The translations under genes and the position numbers were made by a program. The notes beneath the pieces are model-generated. The model did not search any database, had not been told where the DNA came from, and worked only from the letters and a program-made list of their open reading frames with translations. Positions 37,045 to 49,310 of a DNA stretch of 64,000 nt are shown here, one piece after another (the first letter of the stretch is position 1; each line of letters opens with the position of its first letter). Source of the stretch: Argopecten irradians (lineage: Eukaryota > Mollusca > Bivalvia > Pectinida > Pectinidae); NCBI RefSeq assembly GCF_041381155.1, contig NC_091143.1:40192996-40256995 (forward strand), given 5' to 3'.

Positions 37045-37765
37045 AAATCAAAATGTTAACATTGCATAAGTTGGGATGAATTTCCGGTTATGACGTCATC
37101 AAGATGGCCGTCATCTCGAATTTGACTAAAAATTGAAAAATAGTCATAACATTGACTTTTTCAACCGAAGTAGACAAATGAGGTATCAAAATGACCGTAT
37201 TTGATCAACAAATACATATCAGGACCAAAAAAGCCAATATATGTCGTGATTTCTACGCAGGAAATGAAAAAATCTGATTTCAACCTCAAAAATGGAGATT
37301 TTTCAGCAATTTTTTTCATATTTAGCTTGACGCAGCAAAAATGTTTCCCAACAGCAAACTATTATTTCTAATAAGTTTTTTGACCACTTATCAATCAGTT
37401 TAAGCAACAAAAACAACAAAAACCAATGTTAACATCGTATAAATTCCGGTTATGACGTCATCAAAATGGCCACCATCTCGAATTTCACTGAAAAATGCAA
37501 AATAGTATTAACACTGATATTTTTCAACTGAAGCAGACAAATGAGGTATCAAAATGACCACAATAGAACAACAAATACATATCAGGGCCAAATAATCAAT
37601 ATATGTAGTGATTTGTACGCAAGAAATGAAAAAAAAATATTTTAAGCTCAAAAATGGTGATTGTTCAGCAAATTTTTCATACTTGGCTTGACGCAGCAAA
37701 AATGTTTCCCAACAACAAATTATTACTCGTAATCAGTTATTTAAACTCCTATCAATCAGTAAAAA
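37045..37765. repeat. Two-unit 362-bp direct repeat
   Basis: Two copies with a period of 362 bases (TTCCGGTTATGACGTCATCA starts at 37082 and 37444) each continue through ATGGCC, a CATCTCGAATTT segment, CAGACAAATGAGGTATCAAA, ACAAATACATATCAGG, GTACGCA/CTACGCAGGAAATG and CTTGACGCAGCAAAAATG. A TGACGTCA site lies in each. This looks like a dispersed bivalve-type repeat with no coding capacity. Confidence 0.9.
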
Positions 37766-37860
37766 CAACAACAACAAAAAATATACAGGAATGCAAAAAA
37801 GAATTATTGTTATACCCTAAATTGTGTAGATTAGCAGCGCCTCAAAAATAATTATTATAG

Positions 37861-39123
37861 CACAACGCCTAATGATAGCGTAACAAATGTAACCTAAGCT
37901 AAGCTTGTTTTTCCGTTAATATCATTAACAGTTTCCAAAACGTTTGTGTCTTTGAAAATGAGCAGATTCAGCAGATTCATTGTTATTTTTCTATGCATAG
38001 CAAAAGCAAAATGAAGGATGGTTACTACAGTGTCAACATATGTCTTTCACTGGTTCTCAATGATAACCATTATCAATTGCGCGGTGCTTTCTCGCCTCAC
38101 TGCCACTATCCACTGAAGTGACTCGGCATATCTGGTAGCTGGCACATGCAGTCCGAATCAGAGTAATCGAGATATCGGTTTCCAATTCGTTGAAAGTCAG
38201 AGCGTCGTCTTAATTGCCAGTGTTGTTCTAGCCTGTCTTCTTTTATGACCCATCCATGGCAAGAGTTCATATCAGGAACAACAGGTTCAGAGATGTGGGA
38301 TCTCTTTCAGATTCTAACATATCGTACATATATGCTGTTTCAGACTTCTCCGGCAATGATGGGAATTACACCAGATCCACATTCATTTGTTCTCACTTAG
38401 CGCATAGCTCCATAATTCGTATGAAGTACTATTCATCAATCGTGTGGACCCTCGTGCAACCATAAATGGCACAGGGTGATATCATCGAGGTCATTAATGA
38501 GGCCATTCCACTTACATGGGTTACTTTAGATTAATCACAATTATATATATATAGGTTAAAACAAAACGCCATGGGACTTGATTGATAAGACGTACGAATA
38601 TATGTCATTTTTAATATATATATATGGTTATACAATATATATATCATATATGGAAAGTTATTTTCCTGGATTGATGATATCTTAAAACAAAATTATTTAA
38701 TGTAAGTTTAAAGGGAATAAATCTTTAACAAAAATACTAGATGCACGTTCACAAGGGACAAGGGATAAGTCTTCAACAAATCTAGCTTCCATTAACAGGC
38801 GGAAGACGAAAGCAACAGCTTCAAATGGGACTAACATTTTGCAAACAGTTCTAATGAATGATGGCAGAAGTATACATCATCCAATAATATCTGACGCACC
38901 TTTCATTGGATGTGCCATGGCTGAGTAGACAATAGTTAGATAAAACGACCTTTTAATACAAATCAATACTAGGACATTCACACGTGTAAATTCAAAGACA
39001 AAATCCCTCACCGTCCATTACATTATGTATTTACATTATTACAACGTTTAAAATCATGCCCATTAGCAGCTCTTTTCATTTTTCTACAGTAGAAGAGAGA
39101 TTACACAAAGATAGTTTACAGAG
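37861..39123. other. Intergenic DNA upstream of the lectin gene
   Basis: No supported gene. Alternating TA runs occur near 38546-38645. A 69-codon frame at 38256 has no motif. No clear core promoter is visible before the lectin start; a CTACAG at 39085-39090 could also be a splice acceptor for a 5' untranslated exon. Confidence 0.35.
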
Positions 39124-39172
39124 ATGGACAATAGAAAGATCCTCTTACTGATTTGGATTCTATGGAACAAAG
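39124..39172 (+). CDS. C-type-lectin-like gene, exon 1 (signal peptide)
   Basis: The 49-nt exon codes MDNRKILLLIWILWNKG, a short signal peptide with a basic N-terminus and Leu/Ile core. It ends AAAG|GTAACG in phase 1. The phase fits the acceptor at 45386, which is why the two are joined here. The intron is about 6.2 kb and holds a LINE fragment, two foldbacks and a SINE. An intermediate exon cannot be excluded; a phase-compatible acceptor at 44986 leads straight into SINE sequence and is not accepted. Confidence 0.55.
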
Positions 39173-41254
39173 GTAACGCTCATATTTTGCAATGTATTCT
39201 GAAATTTAATTGTGAAATTTATATCTTTTGTCTTATCTACTTACACAATTGTTATATAACTAAAAATAATGAAAAATTGCCATATCTTTTATTTGTCGTC
39301 TTCCTGTGATGCCTATATATATCAAAGTTAATATTTTAGTTGAAATCAGAAGCAAGGATCCTTAAAAACGAAATATTTATGAAGTCACCGTTTCAACTTA
39401 ATGATATTTAAAATGTTCTAGCTTTTATTTGTGTGTAAATCTCCTTTTGTAACAAGATTTACAAACTGACTGACCTTTGCACAATCAGTTATCCGTCATT
39501 AACGCTTGTACCAGTGATGAATAATAGATAATATTTATAATGCATTAATAATGTTAAAATTAATGAACTGTTCTTTTTGACATTTTATCCAACAGCCGTT
39601 TTACTAGATTAGTAAATCGTTATCGACGACAATGAAAGAAAGAGTATTATGCCTGCTTGATATTTACAATGAAAGTGGAAATATATTTATAGTTATAATA
39701 TAGTCAATATATTACATCAAACTCGTTTACATTACAAAATGTATTTCCTAGTCCAGAAAAAATATTGATACAGTTTGTAGTTATGTGAATAATGGTGACC
39801 CATTTCCAAACTGATTTTGTACATACTTTAGATTTATGTCGAGATAGTAAAATTGAGGAATAATAACTGTAATATTATGATAAATACTCCTTATTAAGTG
39901 TAAATTACTTAATTTTTTAGTCATTTTATAAGTACCCTTTCATGTCAAAGTTTTTGTGTGATACTGTTAGCAGTTGAATCGTTATTTGAGTGTTAAATTG
40001 GATACTGGCAGTGGATTTGTTATTTAAACCTCCAATCTCCAATAAGTAATTCGCTGCTATCTTTTGTTCTCTAGGTTTTTTCTTGTAACTTTATTAATAT
40101 AAACTTTCTTTCATTCATTCATTCATATACAATTCATAATACACAATTTAGGAATTAACACGGGAACTGGATTACGAAACAAGTCTTATACAGTAAGGCT
40201 TAATCCGTTTCCATTTTAAGACACATAATATAAATTTACTGTATTAAGTAGGTGAATGAATAATTGATAATATACAGGTATATAATAAAGGCTAAGAGAT
40301 TGCATAGAAATTAAGGAGTGAGTGAATCGAATAAAAGAAAAAAAAGTGAGGTTGTCTATGCCATTGTTTGTAGAATATAAAATAAGCTGAATTCTGGTTC
40401 GTCTGCGTTCCATAAAATAGGAATTATTCGAATCTCTATGAGGTAATGATAAACTTTTTAACACGTAGTAAGATAAAAGCATTATCATCATCAGTTAAAA
40501 TACTGTGTAACTATGTTATATAACTAAACAACTCTGCATCATACTGAATGCAATTGTAAATAATCAGCAATTTATTGAAAACTCTTCCAAACGGATAAAA
40601 CCACCCCGACGTAAATTTAAACTGCGTCCAAACTAACTAGGGTCTGAACAAAGGTAATTTTGACAATTCCGTATTTCTATACATCTATATATATATATGT
40701 GTATATGTCAATCATGGATCTTTAGTGAGGTCCATATGATGTTATATCACCCGCGTAGTATAAATGATAATATAATTATTTTAAATTCTTCATGGGCGAT
40801 ATTAAATACAATATGGACCGAAACAAAAGTCTTTAATTTTCATATTAGAAATGCCTTTCTTTAACAAATGTTAAAAATGTGTATATTTATTACGAGAAAA
40901 AGCATTGGTTAAGGAACGCCATCCTGAAGAATGCAGCGTTTTGGTAATGTAGTAAACAAGAGAATATGAATTCGGTATTTATAAAAATGGAAACACCGAA
41001 TCAATATGTGTATCAGTCAATGAAAACAGTGGAAAATCAGAGCATATTTGATAATTATATATTTATATACCCATATATACCCGATTTCGGTCTATATTCA
41101 GCAAAGCTTGCTTCTTGACCTCCTAAATCTGTAGTCTGTACATAATTATAATTGCGCAAAACTCAAAAATCTTTAGCATATCCAGACCAGTATACCTTAT
41201 ATACAATATATACACTATATGTCCCTTGTTTTTAGGTAGCTTATAGTAATATCT

Positions 41255-41585
41255 TCATTAGAAGCTAGGGTAAAACTTAATGTCACAGTTCTTCCAATAC
41301 GTGTTTATGAGGGTCTTGAATCTGTTCACCGACTCGGCATTCACAATTTCCGAAGGTAAGGAGTTCCAGTCGTTAATCACTCTTATTGCAAATGAATGTT
41401 TCCGAATGTTAAGTGTCGTATGAGGTTTCAGTAATCGTATTTGCTATATACTTATTTACTATTGCCAATATTGTTTCGGCCACTGACTAACAGTTGATGT
41501 GGGTAAACAAAGTTAAGATTAGAGTAAACATGGTAGAAAAGCTTAATCAAACAGCATACACATAACTGATCTATTGAGCGGGTCA
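41255..41585 (-). pseudogene. LINE reverse transcriptase C-terminal fragment
   Basis: On the minus strand the segment codes LLKPHTTLNIRKHSFAIRVI, then NDWNSLPSEIVNAESVNRFK and TLINTYWKNCDIKFYP, then a stop. The block R-x-x-F-x-x-R-x-x-x-x-W-N-x-L-P-x-x-(I/V)-V-x-A-x-S-x-x-x-F-K is the characteristic C-terminus of CR1/jockey-type LINE ORF2. The upstream part, in another frame, has YPHQLLVSGRNN and a stop. It is a 5'-truncated copy in the first lectin intron, opposite to the gene. Confidence 0.85.
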
Positions 41586-42800
41586 TCGCCTTCATCCATC
41601 AATAAATAAGCCATAGTTTGGGATACGTTTTGTCCTTTTGGTTGTATGAAATATAAACTATGTCACGCGCAAAGTGTATACAACCATCCGGTGTCGGCTA
41701 ACATTATTTATTTTCTGATTCTCTTTCGGACATATGACTTCCATTCATTCATTAGCCCGTGACGTCATAAAGATGGGAACCTAGTAACAGTTGTCTATTG
41801 TCATAGAATTGATGTCAATATGTTAAAAGGACACATAGTAACCTGAAGCGCACGAGGTCCTTTAAAAATGTTATATAATATATATTTATACGTATTATTA
41901 TGTGGTAAGGTCGCACACTAAATGTCAAGTATGTATAAGATGTAATCTTCTGAGGTTCAAGTTTCGCTGTCCTGGATAAAAGACATAAAAATAATTATAA
42001 TGATAAAGAAATGAAAATTGTGTCAGGGATTTTGATCAGTTTTTCGTCATCAGTGTGCAGGCCTTATAGCTATATTTTATATTCATTTATTCTGAACATT
42101 TTAATAGGTTCACCATGATATAGAAAAAAATACAGTGTTCACACTGTCAGTATATCATCCTTTTTTATGTTTGTGTGTGTAAACATATTTCTACAGATGA
42201 ATTCCCGCACAAATTGGTTTATTTTTGTTTCTGAAAAACAGATAAATCCTTTCATGATTTTTGCTTTTTGAACTTGATGAATTTTATATTAACACAGGGC
42301 TCATGGCATCATTACTAGGACAAGTTGTAGATAAATATGTTGGCGGAGTACATAACTTGTGTGAAAATATTTGGTAACAGATCTTTTAATTTTTGATCAC
42401 CAAATGGATTTTCAAATACTGATTGCTGATCTTTTCTGCATTAAGCATTCGGACTGGTAATTTTAAAATAAGGTAAACCAACCGTTTGTCGCAGCTACTA
42501 GATTTTGCATTTTTTTTATAATAAAATTCCCATAATAAAAAACAGTTTGCGAAGATAAGCATTGATTTCGCAGATTTAAAAATTGAATGAAAATTTCTAT
42601 CAATATGAATGATAATCAAAACTCATAGGTATGGACAACAAATAGGATTCTAATCTGTCAAAGTATATTTCATATATCCTTGTAAGAAGAGATAACCCGA
42701 ATATGTAGTGTATGCAGTTTTAATCTTTAGTTGTTATTTCTTAATTGTGGTTACGTTTTTCTTTTTCACTAATCCTTTGATCAATTTTATATACAATTTT

Positions 42801-43135
42801 GCTTGTTAAGCATTTTCATTGGCTTAAAAATTTACTTTATCAGCCCATAAAGGAAACAAATGGCGTCGCCGTTTGTAACGTCGCTTCTGATTGGCTGAGA
42901 TGACGGCGTAATAATTTTATAGACAAAAGAGTCCCAAAATGAATTTTAAATGTTGAAGAGATTATCTTTAGTAAATTGAATTATAAGGATTAATTTGAAT
43001 AGATTTTTTTGTGGAGATATAACACAAAAATCTGAGTGTACTCTCATCATAAACCGCTTCGCGGTTTATTTAGAGTACACTCAGATTTTTGTGTTATATC
43101 TCCATAACATAAAAAACTATTCAAGTTAATCCTTA
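42801..43135. mobile_element. Foldback element, copy 2
   Basis: Same family as 19985-20300: tail CCCATAAAGGAAACAAATGG, GCGTCGCCGTTTG and ACGTCGCTTCTGATTGGCTG, then a near-perfect hairpin at 42984-43135. The arms run from TAAGGATTAATTTGAATAGA to CTATTCAAGTTAATCCTTA and share a perfectly paired AAATCTGAGTGTACTCT / AGAGTACACTCAGATTT stretch. The tip is AAACCGCTTCGCGGTTT. It lies in the first lectin intron. Confidence 0.9.
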
Positions 43136-43449
43136 AATAGTCCCTATTCCCACACTGTTAGAATTACTTCTTTGTCCTATAGTCCATAGAATGTTATATA
43201 GAATTACCATACCACATCACTGTGGGCATTTATTTGTGTTTACACATTTTGTTGAACTTTGTATAAATTAAATGATACCCTTTTAAAATTAGATATACAA
43301 AAGCGTTTACTAAACATCAATTTGTTATCGTTTTACATCCATTGAATTACCTGTCGATCGATAAACCGTTACGATTGACGCATCAATTTTCTATGAATTG
43401 TATATTCTTACATAGTGGCATATATATATTATACAAGGGCAGGTATATA

Positions 43450-44128
43450 GAGAATACATGGTTAGTATCTTATAATATAAGGTTTATTTTGGTGCGAGAC
43501 TTAGGAAAGCCGAGATGACGTGGCCCTGCCGAGTCATCTCGGCTTTCCATCTCGAGCACCAAAATTAAACTTGTATTGTAAGATACTAACCGCGTATTCT
43601 GTTTATCCTGCAACCATTGTGGCATTCAAAACGAAAGCAAAATGACAGTTATTTACTTGGTTTCGCTCGAAGCGAGACGCTTCTTTGATGCGGAGGTAAA
43701 GATTCATTCACTAAACCGAATGAGAGTGTACTCCTTTTTACTGCCGTGGGAAATAAATAAGCGCATTCACAAACAGTACCCGTAATTCTATTCAGCGTGA
43801 TATATCACTGAAACAAAATGAAAATACTCAAAAAACAATAAATAATTTTCCATGAGCCAAGAAAAAGACGACACCGCCATACGAGATTTTCGATTTCGTA
43901 AACATGACGTCATTCAGGTGAATGTGATGTTACGTTTTAGCGGGACTGAATGACATTTCATTCAACGGAAGGTTCAAGTTCTGGGTCAAGTTATAAAAAG
44001 TTCCGTTAATTATGGAACAAATTCACGTGATCGTATTGACGGATAAAGCATTTCGTATTGATGGATAAAGCACAAGTTTATCTGGCAGTAGTTATCGGTC
44101 AGTATGTGGGACAGTTGCAGGATAAATT
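43450..44128. mobile_element. Foldback element with GCCGAGATGAC arms
   Basis: The hairpin at 43450-43600 has arms GAGAATACATGGTTAGTATC ... GGTGCGAGAC..GGAAAGCCGAGATGAC and GTCATCTCGGCTTTCCATCT .. GAGCACCAAAAT ... GATACTAACCGCGTATTC. The tip is GTGGCCCTGCCGA. A tail of about 520 bases follows; it begins TTTATCCTGCAACC and ends with its inverse GTTGCAGGATAAA near 44114-44126, and holds ATGACGTCATTCAGG. Non-coding. Confidence 0.8.
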
Positions 44129-44569
44129 AACTTATGATTGATAATTTTATTTTACTTTATCTATTTATGTAGTATTACAACTCTAACACATATACCTTAT
44201 CAATTCCATGCACCATTCATTATGTTCATCGAGAAAAATTGTCACATTAATGGTAACACTTCTAAAGGTTGTAACTAGCCGGTTTTTTTATCTCTAGCCC
44301 AGTGTTTATCTCTTGTAACTCTCTAATCTTCCTTTCTCAATCTATTGTTTGCTACTTTATTTTTATTTTTCTTATTGTTTCTTCTGATGTGTATATGTGT
44401 AAAGATGAATATAAAAGTGAGGACTTCTGACTATTCTCAAATGTGAGCAAACCAGAATACATGTAGTTGTGAGTACATGTATGTGCGAGTATGTGTGTGT
44501 ATGTGGTGTAAGTGGTATGAATGCTGTGTGATTCCTATATTTTTACCAACAACTTAATTATGTTCAGTT

Positions 44570-44930
44570 AATTAATTATTATTATTACTGGGAAGATTGA
44601 AGCTGATGATAATGAGTGATTATGGAAATGAGGATGAGTTATTATGATGATGGTAATGAATGATAATGGTGATGAGATGATGGGTGGCCATGATCGATGA
44701 TGATGAATGATGATAACGATGAATAACAGGGTAAGAATTATGAGTAATTGCAAATGATGAAAGGATTTGATTGGTGAAAATGATGATGACTGCCTATGAC
44801 TGATGAGAATGATAATTTTGAGCGTGCTGATGAGGTACGATTATTATTGATGAGAATTAGCTCTAAAGTGTGAATGACAATCATGGTGAGAATGATAATG
44901 AGGATTAAAAAATAGTGTGAATGATTAGAA
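44570..44930. repeat. Cryptic GAT/GAATGAT simple repeat
   Basis: About 350 bases dominated by GATGAT, GAATGAT, AATGAGG and TGATAATG phrases, without a fixed period. Complementary short frames are artefacts. Confidence 0.8.
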
Positions 44931-45094
44931 GGAATATGATTATCTACATAATTATTTTATAATAATTAATAAAACTGTTTTTGTCAGGATGTATTGCTGC
45001 TGTTGGAAAAATTAAAACAATTACTAAAAAAATATCAACGGATACATGGAAAGGCAATGACGAGACTAGAGATTGGACACCGAATGGAATTCAA

Positions 45095-45310
45095 TCAAAC
45101 AGGGGCGGGAGCTTAAGATGTCTCGACATATTACCACTAGCCCGCCACCAAGACCCTTTTGGTTACGAGTTCGAATCCCATTAGGGGCAGTTGCCAGGTA
45201 CTGACTACTGGTCGGTGTTTTTCTCCGGCTTTCTTCCATCAACAAACCATGCACGTCCTTACAAGACCCTACATAGCTGTTAATAGGACGTTAAACTGAT
45301 AAAACTAAAC
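45095..45310 (+). repeat. tRNA-derived SINE
   Basis: The segment has GGGCGGGAGCTTAAGATGTC at the head, ACCACTAGCCCGCCACC, a good box B (ACGAGTTCGAATCCC), GGGGCAGTTGCCAGGTACTG, GGTCGGTGTTTTTCTCCGGC with TTTCTTCCATCAACAAACC, and the 3' end TAATAGGACGTTAAACTGAT followed by A-rich DNA. This is the modular form of molluscan tRNA-SINEs (tRNA head, conserved centre, short 3' tail). It sits 80 bases upstream of lectin exon 2. Confidence 0.85.
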
Positions 45311-45385
45311 CAAATGTTACACAATAAGAGTACCGCAGAGAAGTAAATTTGTGAATTATACATTACATTTCTGGTTATATTTTAG

Positions 45386-45545
45386 GTCATTTGTCAAGTA
45401 CAGGGGAGTCTCCATTTTTCATTCCCAACGACCAATGTGACTGGCATTCGTGTGAAGCAGTCTGCCAGGCTGGTAATGGTCGACTGATCATCCTAGACAG
45501 CCAAGTGAAGTTCGACCTTGTGTGTGGGTACCACAATAGTAGGGT
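45386..45545 (+). CDS. C-type-lectin-like gene, exon 2 (CTLD N-terminal half)
   Basis: After a TTTTAG acceptor the exon codes GHLSSTGESPFFIPNDQCDW, then HSCEAVCQAGNGRLIILDSQ and VKFDLVCGYHNSRV. The pattern C-x-x-x-C-x-x-x-x-G-x-L-x-x-x-x-S matches the first helix/strand region of C-type lectin-like domains (usual form A-x-x-x-C-x-x-x-G-G-x-L-x-x-I). It ends GT|GTAAGT in phase 2, matching the next exon. Confidence 0.8.
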
Positions 45546-45882
45546 GTAAGTGATACAGCCGACCGATCACGTATCATTGTGATTTGCCAGAGTTACTTCC
45601 ATTCATAAACGAAAAAAGAAGGGAAATAACTCTGACTGATCAGTATTGCCACGTTTATCTGAAAAGTTTCTAAATAATATAAACATAAGATATATATGAG
45701 AAAAGATGTGAAAATATACAGTGCAATATATTGTTTTTTATACAAACATCAAATTGCGTTGAACTTTACCATTTGAAACCCCCAAATTGGCGTGATTACA
45801 TGTAAGCAGGTGGTCTGAATATCGCGGTGGTTGTTGAGGCATGTTTTACTTTGAATTATAAACATAAATTACGACATTTCAG

Positions 45883-46088
45883 ATCGAGTGGCGAGATCTA
45901 CATAGCCTTATACGCTACGGCAGATGACTGTACAAGGTTTTTATGGAACAATGGTGACACGTTGAGTTGGAGTAGATGGGAGTCATGGGAACCCGACAGA
46001 TGCGACCAGGAGAAATGTGTAAGACTATATGACGGGATGTTTAGGACAGCGCCATGTTCCAAGGAGTATGACGCTCTGTGTGAATATG
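45883..46088 (+). CDS. C-type-lectin-like gene, exon 3 (CTLD C-terminal half)
   Basis: Bounded by TTTCAG and GTAAGC, the exon codes SSGEIYIALYATADDCTRFL, then WNNGDTLSWSRWESWEPDRC and CSKEYDALCEYG. W-x-x-G, the W-x-x-W and E-P-D positions and the closing C-x-x-x-x-x-x-x-C-E are CTLD features. E-P-D stands where calcium/sugar-binding lectins have E-P-N or Q-P-D, so sugar binding is possible but unproven. The domain is short (about 105 residues). Confidence 0.85.
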
Positions 46089-46782
46089 GTAAGCACTTAG
46101 TCGTTTAGCCTTGATGATTATTGCTAATTGCTGATGGAGCAGAATGTTCTAAATTCATTTTACGCTTATGACTATAAAACACTTAATGATGCTCCAACGC
46201 TGACAAATACTTTTTTCTCTATACAAAACAGGAGCAGACGATTAAGTATTTTTCTTCAGTTATAAAAGTTACTTACTTCACACCATTAAAACAAACTGAA
46301 AAGTTTGAGATTCAAATTTTACTTTAAGATAAAAATATTAAAAATAATTTATTGCATCCCGTAAAAATCCGCTGTACTATCTTCTATATGGAATAAAGTT
46401 TTGATTGCCCAAGCACCAAAAGCAAAATGAGATTTTATATTATTTTTTTGTGTGAATTAGACATATGTACACACGATTAAACACCAATTATTGTTCAAAT
46501 GATGGGCATCGTTTATGTGTTGTCGGCGCTGGAGCATCTTTAAGTTATAACACATACATATATGTACACTGTGACACATCAAGTATTATATAACTATGTA
46601 CCATTATGCTGATGAATATGATGTGATATGAACTGCGAAAAATATATATTAACCTTGGATCAACCTCAGAATTACCTCGCAAGTGAGCGGATATGGATGT
46701 CGTTTGCATCATACACAAAATATTGCAAAAATAATTTATGCCAAATGCTTACCTGTATACAAAGCCGAATATCTATTTTCAG

Positions 46783-47405
46783 TCAACCAGGAAACTACAT
46801 CATCCTCAACAGCTGAGACAAGTTCAACGCCTCAAACGACTACTTTGTCGATAACAACAATGATGGCAGAAACAACATCGTCGACATCAACAATGATGGC
46901 AGAAACAACATCGTCGACCACTAAATCTTCGTCTCCAACAACTTCTTTATCGTCATCAACGACGACGGCAGAGGTAACGTCTTCGCCCTCAGAATCCTCG
47001 TCTCGAACGACTTTTTTACCAACGTCAATAACGACAGAAGAAGCAACGACATCAACAGCGACGGAATCTACGGACCGGTCAGTAACGAGTGCCGTATCAA
47101 TGATTACGACCCCCAGTACTACGTGTGATCCTGCTCTCACACGCTGTGTCTGCAAAGGAAATTTAATACAACTAAGTCCATCCGAACTACAAGAAAGTAT
47201 TAATATGCTGAAGACAAACCTTGCTGTTATGAAGAACAGTACCGCCATCGCTCGACGTAAACGGATAAGCGTCTACGATTCGAGACCTTCGTCACAGGCC
47301 GTAGGAGGAGTGGCTTGTGGCATCATGTCTGTACTATTAGGATGGATAGTTATTGCTGACCTCGTCGCACTGATCATGAATATTTGCAGCACAAAACCCG
47401 CATAA
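46783..47405 (+). CDS. C-type-lectin-like gene, exon 4 (Thr/Ser stalk, membrane segment, stop)
   Basis: After ATTTTCAG the exon codes VNQETTSSSTAETSSTPQ and about 100 residues rich in Thr/Ser, a mucin-like stalk with a near-repeat TTMMAETTSS/TSTMMAETTSS. Then come CDPALTRCVCKGN, the segment SPSELQESINMLKTNLAVMK, RKRISVYDSRPSSQAVGG and a hydrophobic span CGIMSVLLGWIVIADLVALI, ending NICSTKPA-stop. This predicts a type I membrane protein with a tiny cytoplasmic end. The combined protein is about 345 residues. An antisense 138-codon frame over the stalk is an artefact. Confidence 0.85.
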
Positions 47406-47989
47406 CTCGTTGACTCAAACTCTGAAGTCGAGGTCGTATTCTCACACAAAGCCTTAAATACTGTTAATGAAGTGATTCTTTTGGCGCTGCCATATTGAGA
47501 GCGTAGGAATGATTTAAACAGGTTAGCGCAAATATGAATGCCACATTGACTTACCGGAATAATTGCTTTTGAATTATCAACGAGTAGCTGAAAATGTAGT
47601 TAGCATAGCTTAGCACAAAGCTTCTATTGCGAAATGCCCTGCAATATATATGCTTATCGGTAAAATGGTATGCTTACGGTATGGCGTCTTGTTCAATTTT
47701 GCAATTAAGTTCGACCCAATGAAGTCACCTGAAAGTTATTAATTCAGTAGAAGTTTATGTTTACAGACTAGAAAATATTTAGCATATGTGTCTTGTTATA
47801 ACCAGGGTAGCAACACAACACGGCTAAATAACTGGACAAGGCCTTTGAAAGCAATGCTGATAGCATAACCAATCATGTTACTGTCAAAAGCGTGGTTGGG
47901 GTTGGACAACATTTGTAATTAAGGAATTAGAATGTCAGTAAATATTAATTAGATTTAGTATTGATGCTGGTCATATCAGATTATATGGT

Positions 47990-48455
47990 ATATAGAGGTT
48001 TCCAAATTCAAGTTATCAAATTCAAATAGTTAATTTTCAATTTTTTTTAAGACACGAGCTTTAGCTAATTTGAAAATTAACTAACAACTATCACGCGTTG
48101 GGGAACTTATTTATACCGTGGTGCCCATTTTCTCGTCTTCATTCAGGGAAACTTACCACGATACAATATATAACGATATCTTTCCGCCATAAAATTAAGT
48201 GCCTAAATAGAGAGCCAATAATCTATTGCTTAGTACTTTTAATAAGCAAATATTTGTTAAAACAGTAAATACAATGCTTCTTAAATGAAAATGCGCTATG
48301 AAAAGTAGCCCGAAGTTGAGGGCCAATTGGGATGAAGAGATCTTGGAGTTGACCAATCAGAGGCGCCGTAGGTGTTTACACACTGGAGTGTGTAAACATA
48401 AATGATAACCAACTGCTATGGAATTTATCACGTGTGTTTTCCATTGTGAAACATA
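47990..48455. repeat. Dispersed repeat, copy A (homologous to 61310-61590)
   Basis: Both copies share, in order, AACTTACCACGATAC/AACTACCACATATTAC, ATATCTTTCCGCC/ATATCTTCCCGCC, AGTGCCTAAATAG, a GGCG(C)CG/GCGATGTAGGTGTTTA segment and CAACCAACTGCTATGGA-TTT. Copy A also carries a hairpin at 48028-48082 (AGTTAATTTTCAA pairing with TTTGAAAATTAACT, with AGACACGAGCTTTAGC at the tip) and a 24-base hairpin at 48374. No ORF. Confidence 0.8.
48374..48397. repeat. Perfect short hairpin (GTTTACACACT)
   Basis: GTTTACACACT-GG-AGTGTGTAAAC is a perfect inverted repeat with an 11-bp stem and 2-base centre. The homologous site in the other copy (near 61528) has only GTTTATACACAAAG, so the stem is specific to this copy. 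Confidence 0.8.
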
Positions 48456-49310
48456 CATAGTTATAGGATGAATATATTTCAAACAAATCTACATTATATC
48501 ATACTATTAACTTTGTTAAGAAAGCTAATGCATTGATATTTTATATTTCCAAAATGTTTCAATATACCTTATTGTGCAAAGACCAGAGTATAGTTTTCTT
48601 TATATTGCACAGACTTGTATGTAGAATTATTGTGTTTGTCTCTCTGAGAGACTGAGTGCAATGTAAGTATATACAGTACATAGTTTGTGATGTTTCATGT
48701 TTAGTGTCTATTCATTCTCTCCATTATTTAGTTTTCCTTCCTGGTTATCTTCATTGCTTATTAATAGTCTTGCAAAACCTTCCTATCCATGTTCATCTTT
48801 CGCCTCTGCATTTTTATTTAATTGATATATCTTTAATTGGTAATAAAGTATCCTGAAATAAAATCATTGACTCACATCTCTCAGTGGTGATCTGGCTTTA
48901 ATTTGGTACTGTTACTGTATTTTATGACATCACACATGAAGACTAATCATAGATACATTTGTACAACTTATGCAGTTAAAACTTGTCTACTCAAACTAGA
49001 CACTGTTGAAATCAAGACATTTATTGGATCTAACAAAAATGTCACAATATGAATTAAGATAACTAACAATGTAAAAAACGTGAAATAATGAAGTTTAATT
49101 GTAGGGATATACCAGTATATATTACAGAACTAATACTAAATACCTATCACAACTGCATAATACATATATTTAAGTTTTTTAATCTAAAATATATGATTGA
49201 GTCATCACCAAGTTCTTGTGAAACATACACATAGCCTTTCGTCTGTTTTGAATTAATAAGAAAACATATTTTGAAATGTTAAATCTACTTGGTCAATATC
49301 TTACACATTA
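48456..49310. other. Intergenic DNA without a supported gene
   Basis: Short frames only; no recognisable domain or strong repeat. It separates the dispersed repeat from the large inverted repeat array. Confidence 0.4.

Noticed and set aside
44986..45184. Phase-1-compatible acceptor (GTCAG|GATGT) as an additional lectin exon
   Set aside because: The frame runs directly into a tRNA-derived SINE and has no lectin-like features or good donor.
46832..47248. 138-codon minus-strand frame rich in Val/Asp
   Set aside because: It is the antisense of the Thr/Ser-rich stalk exon of the lectin gene.
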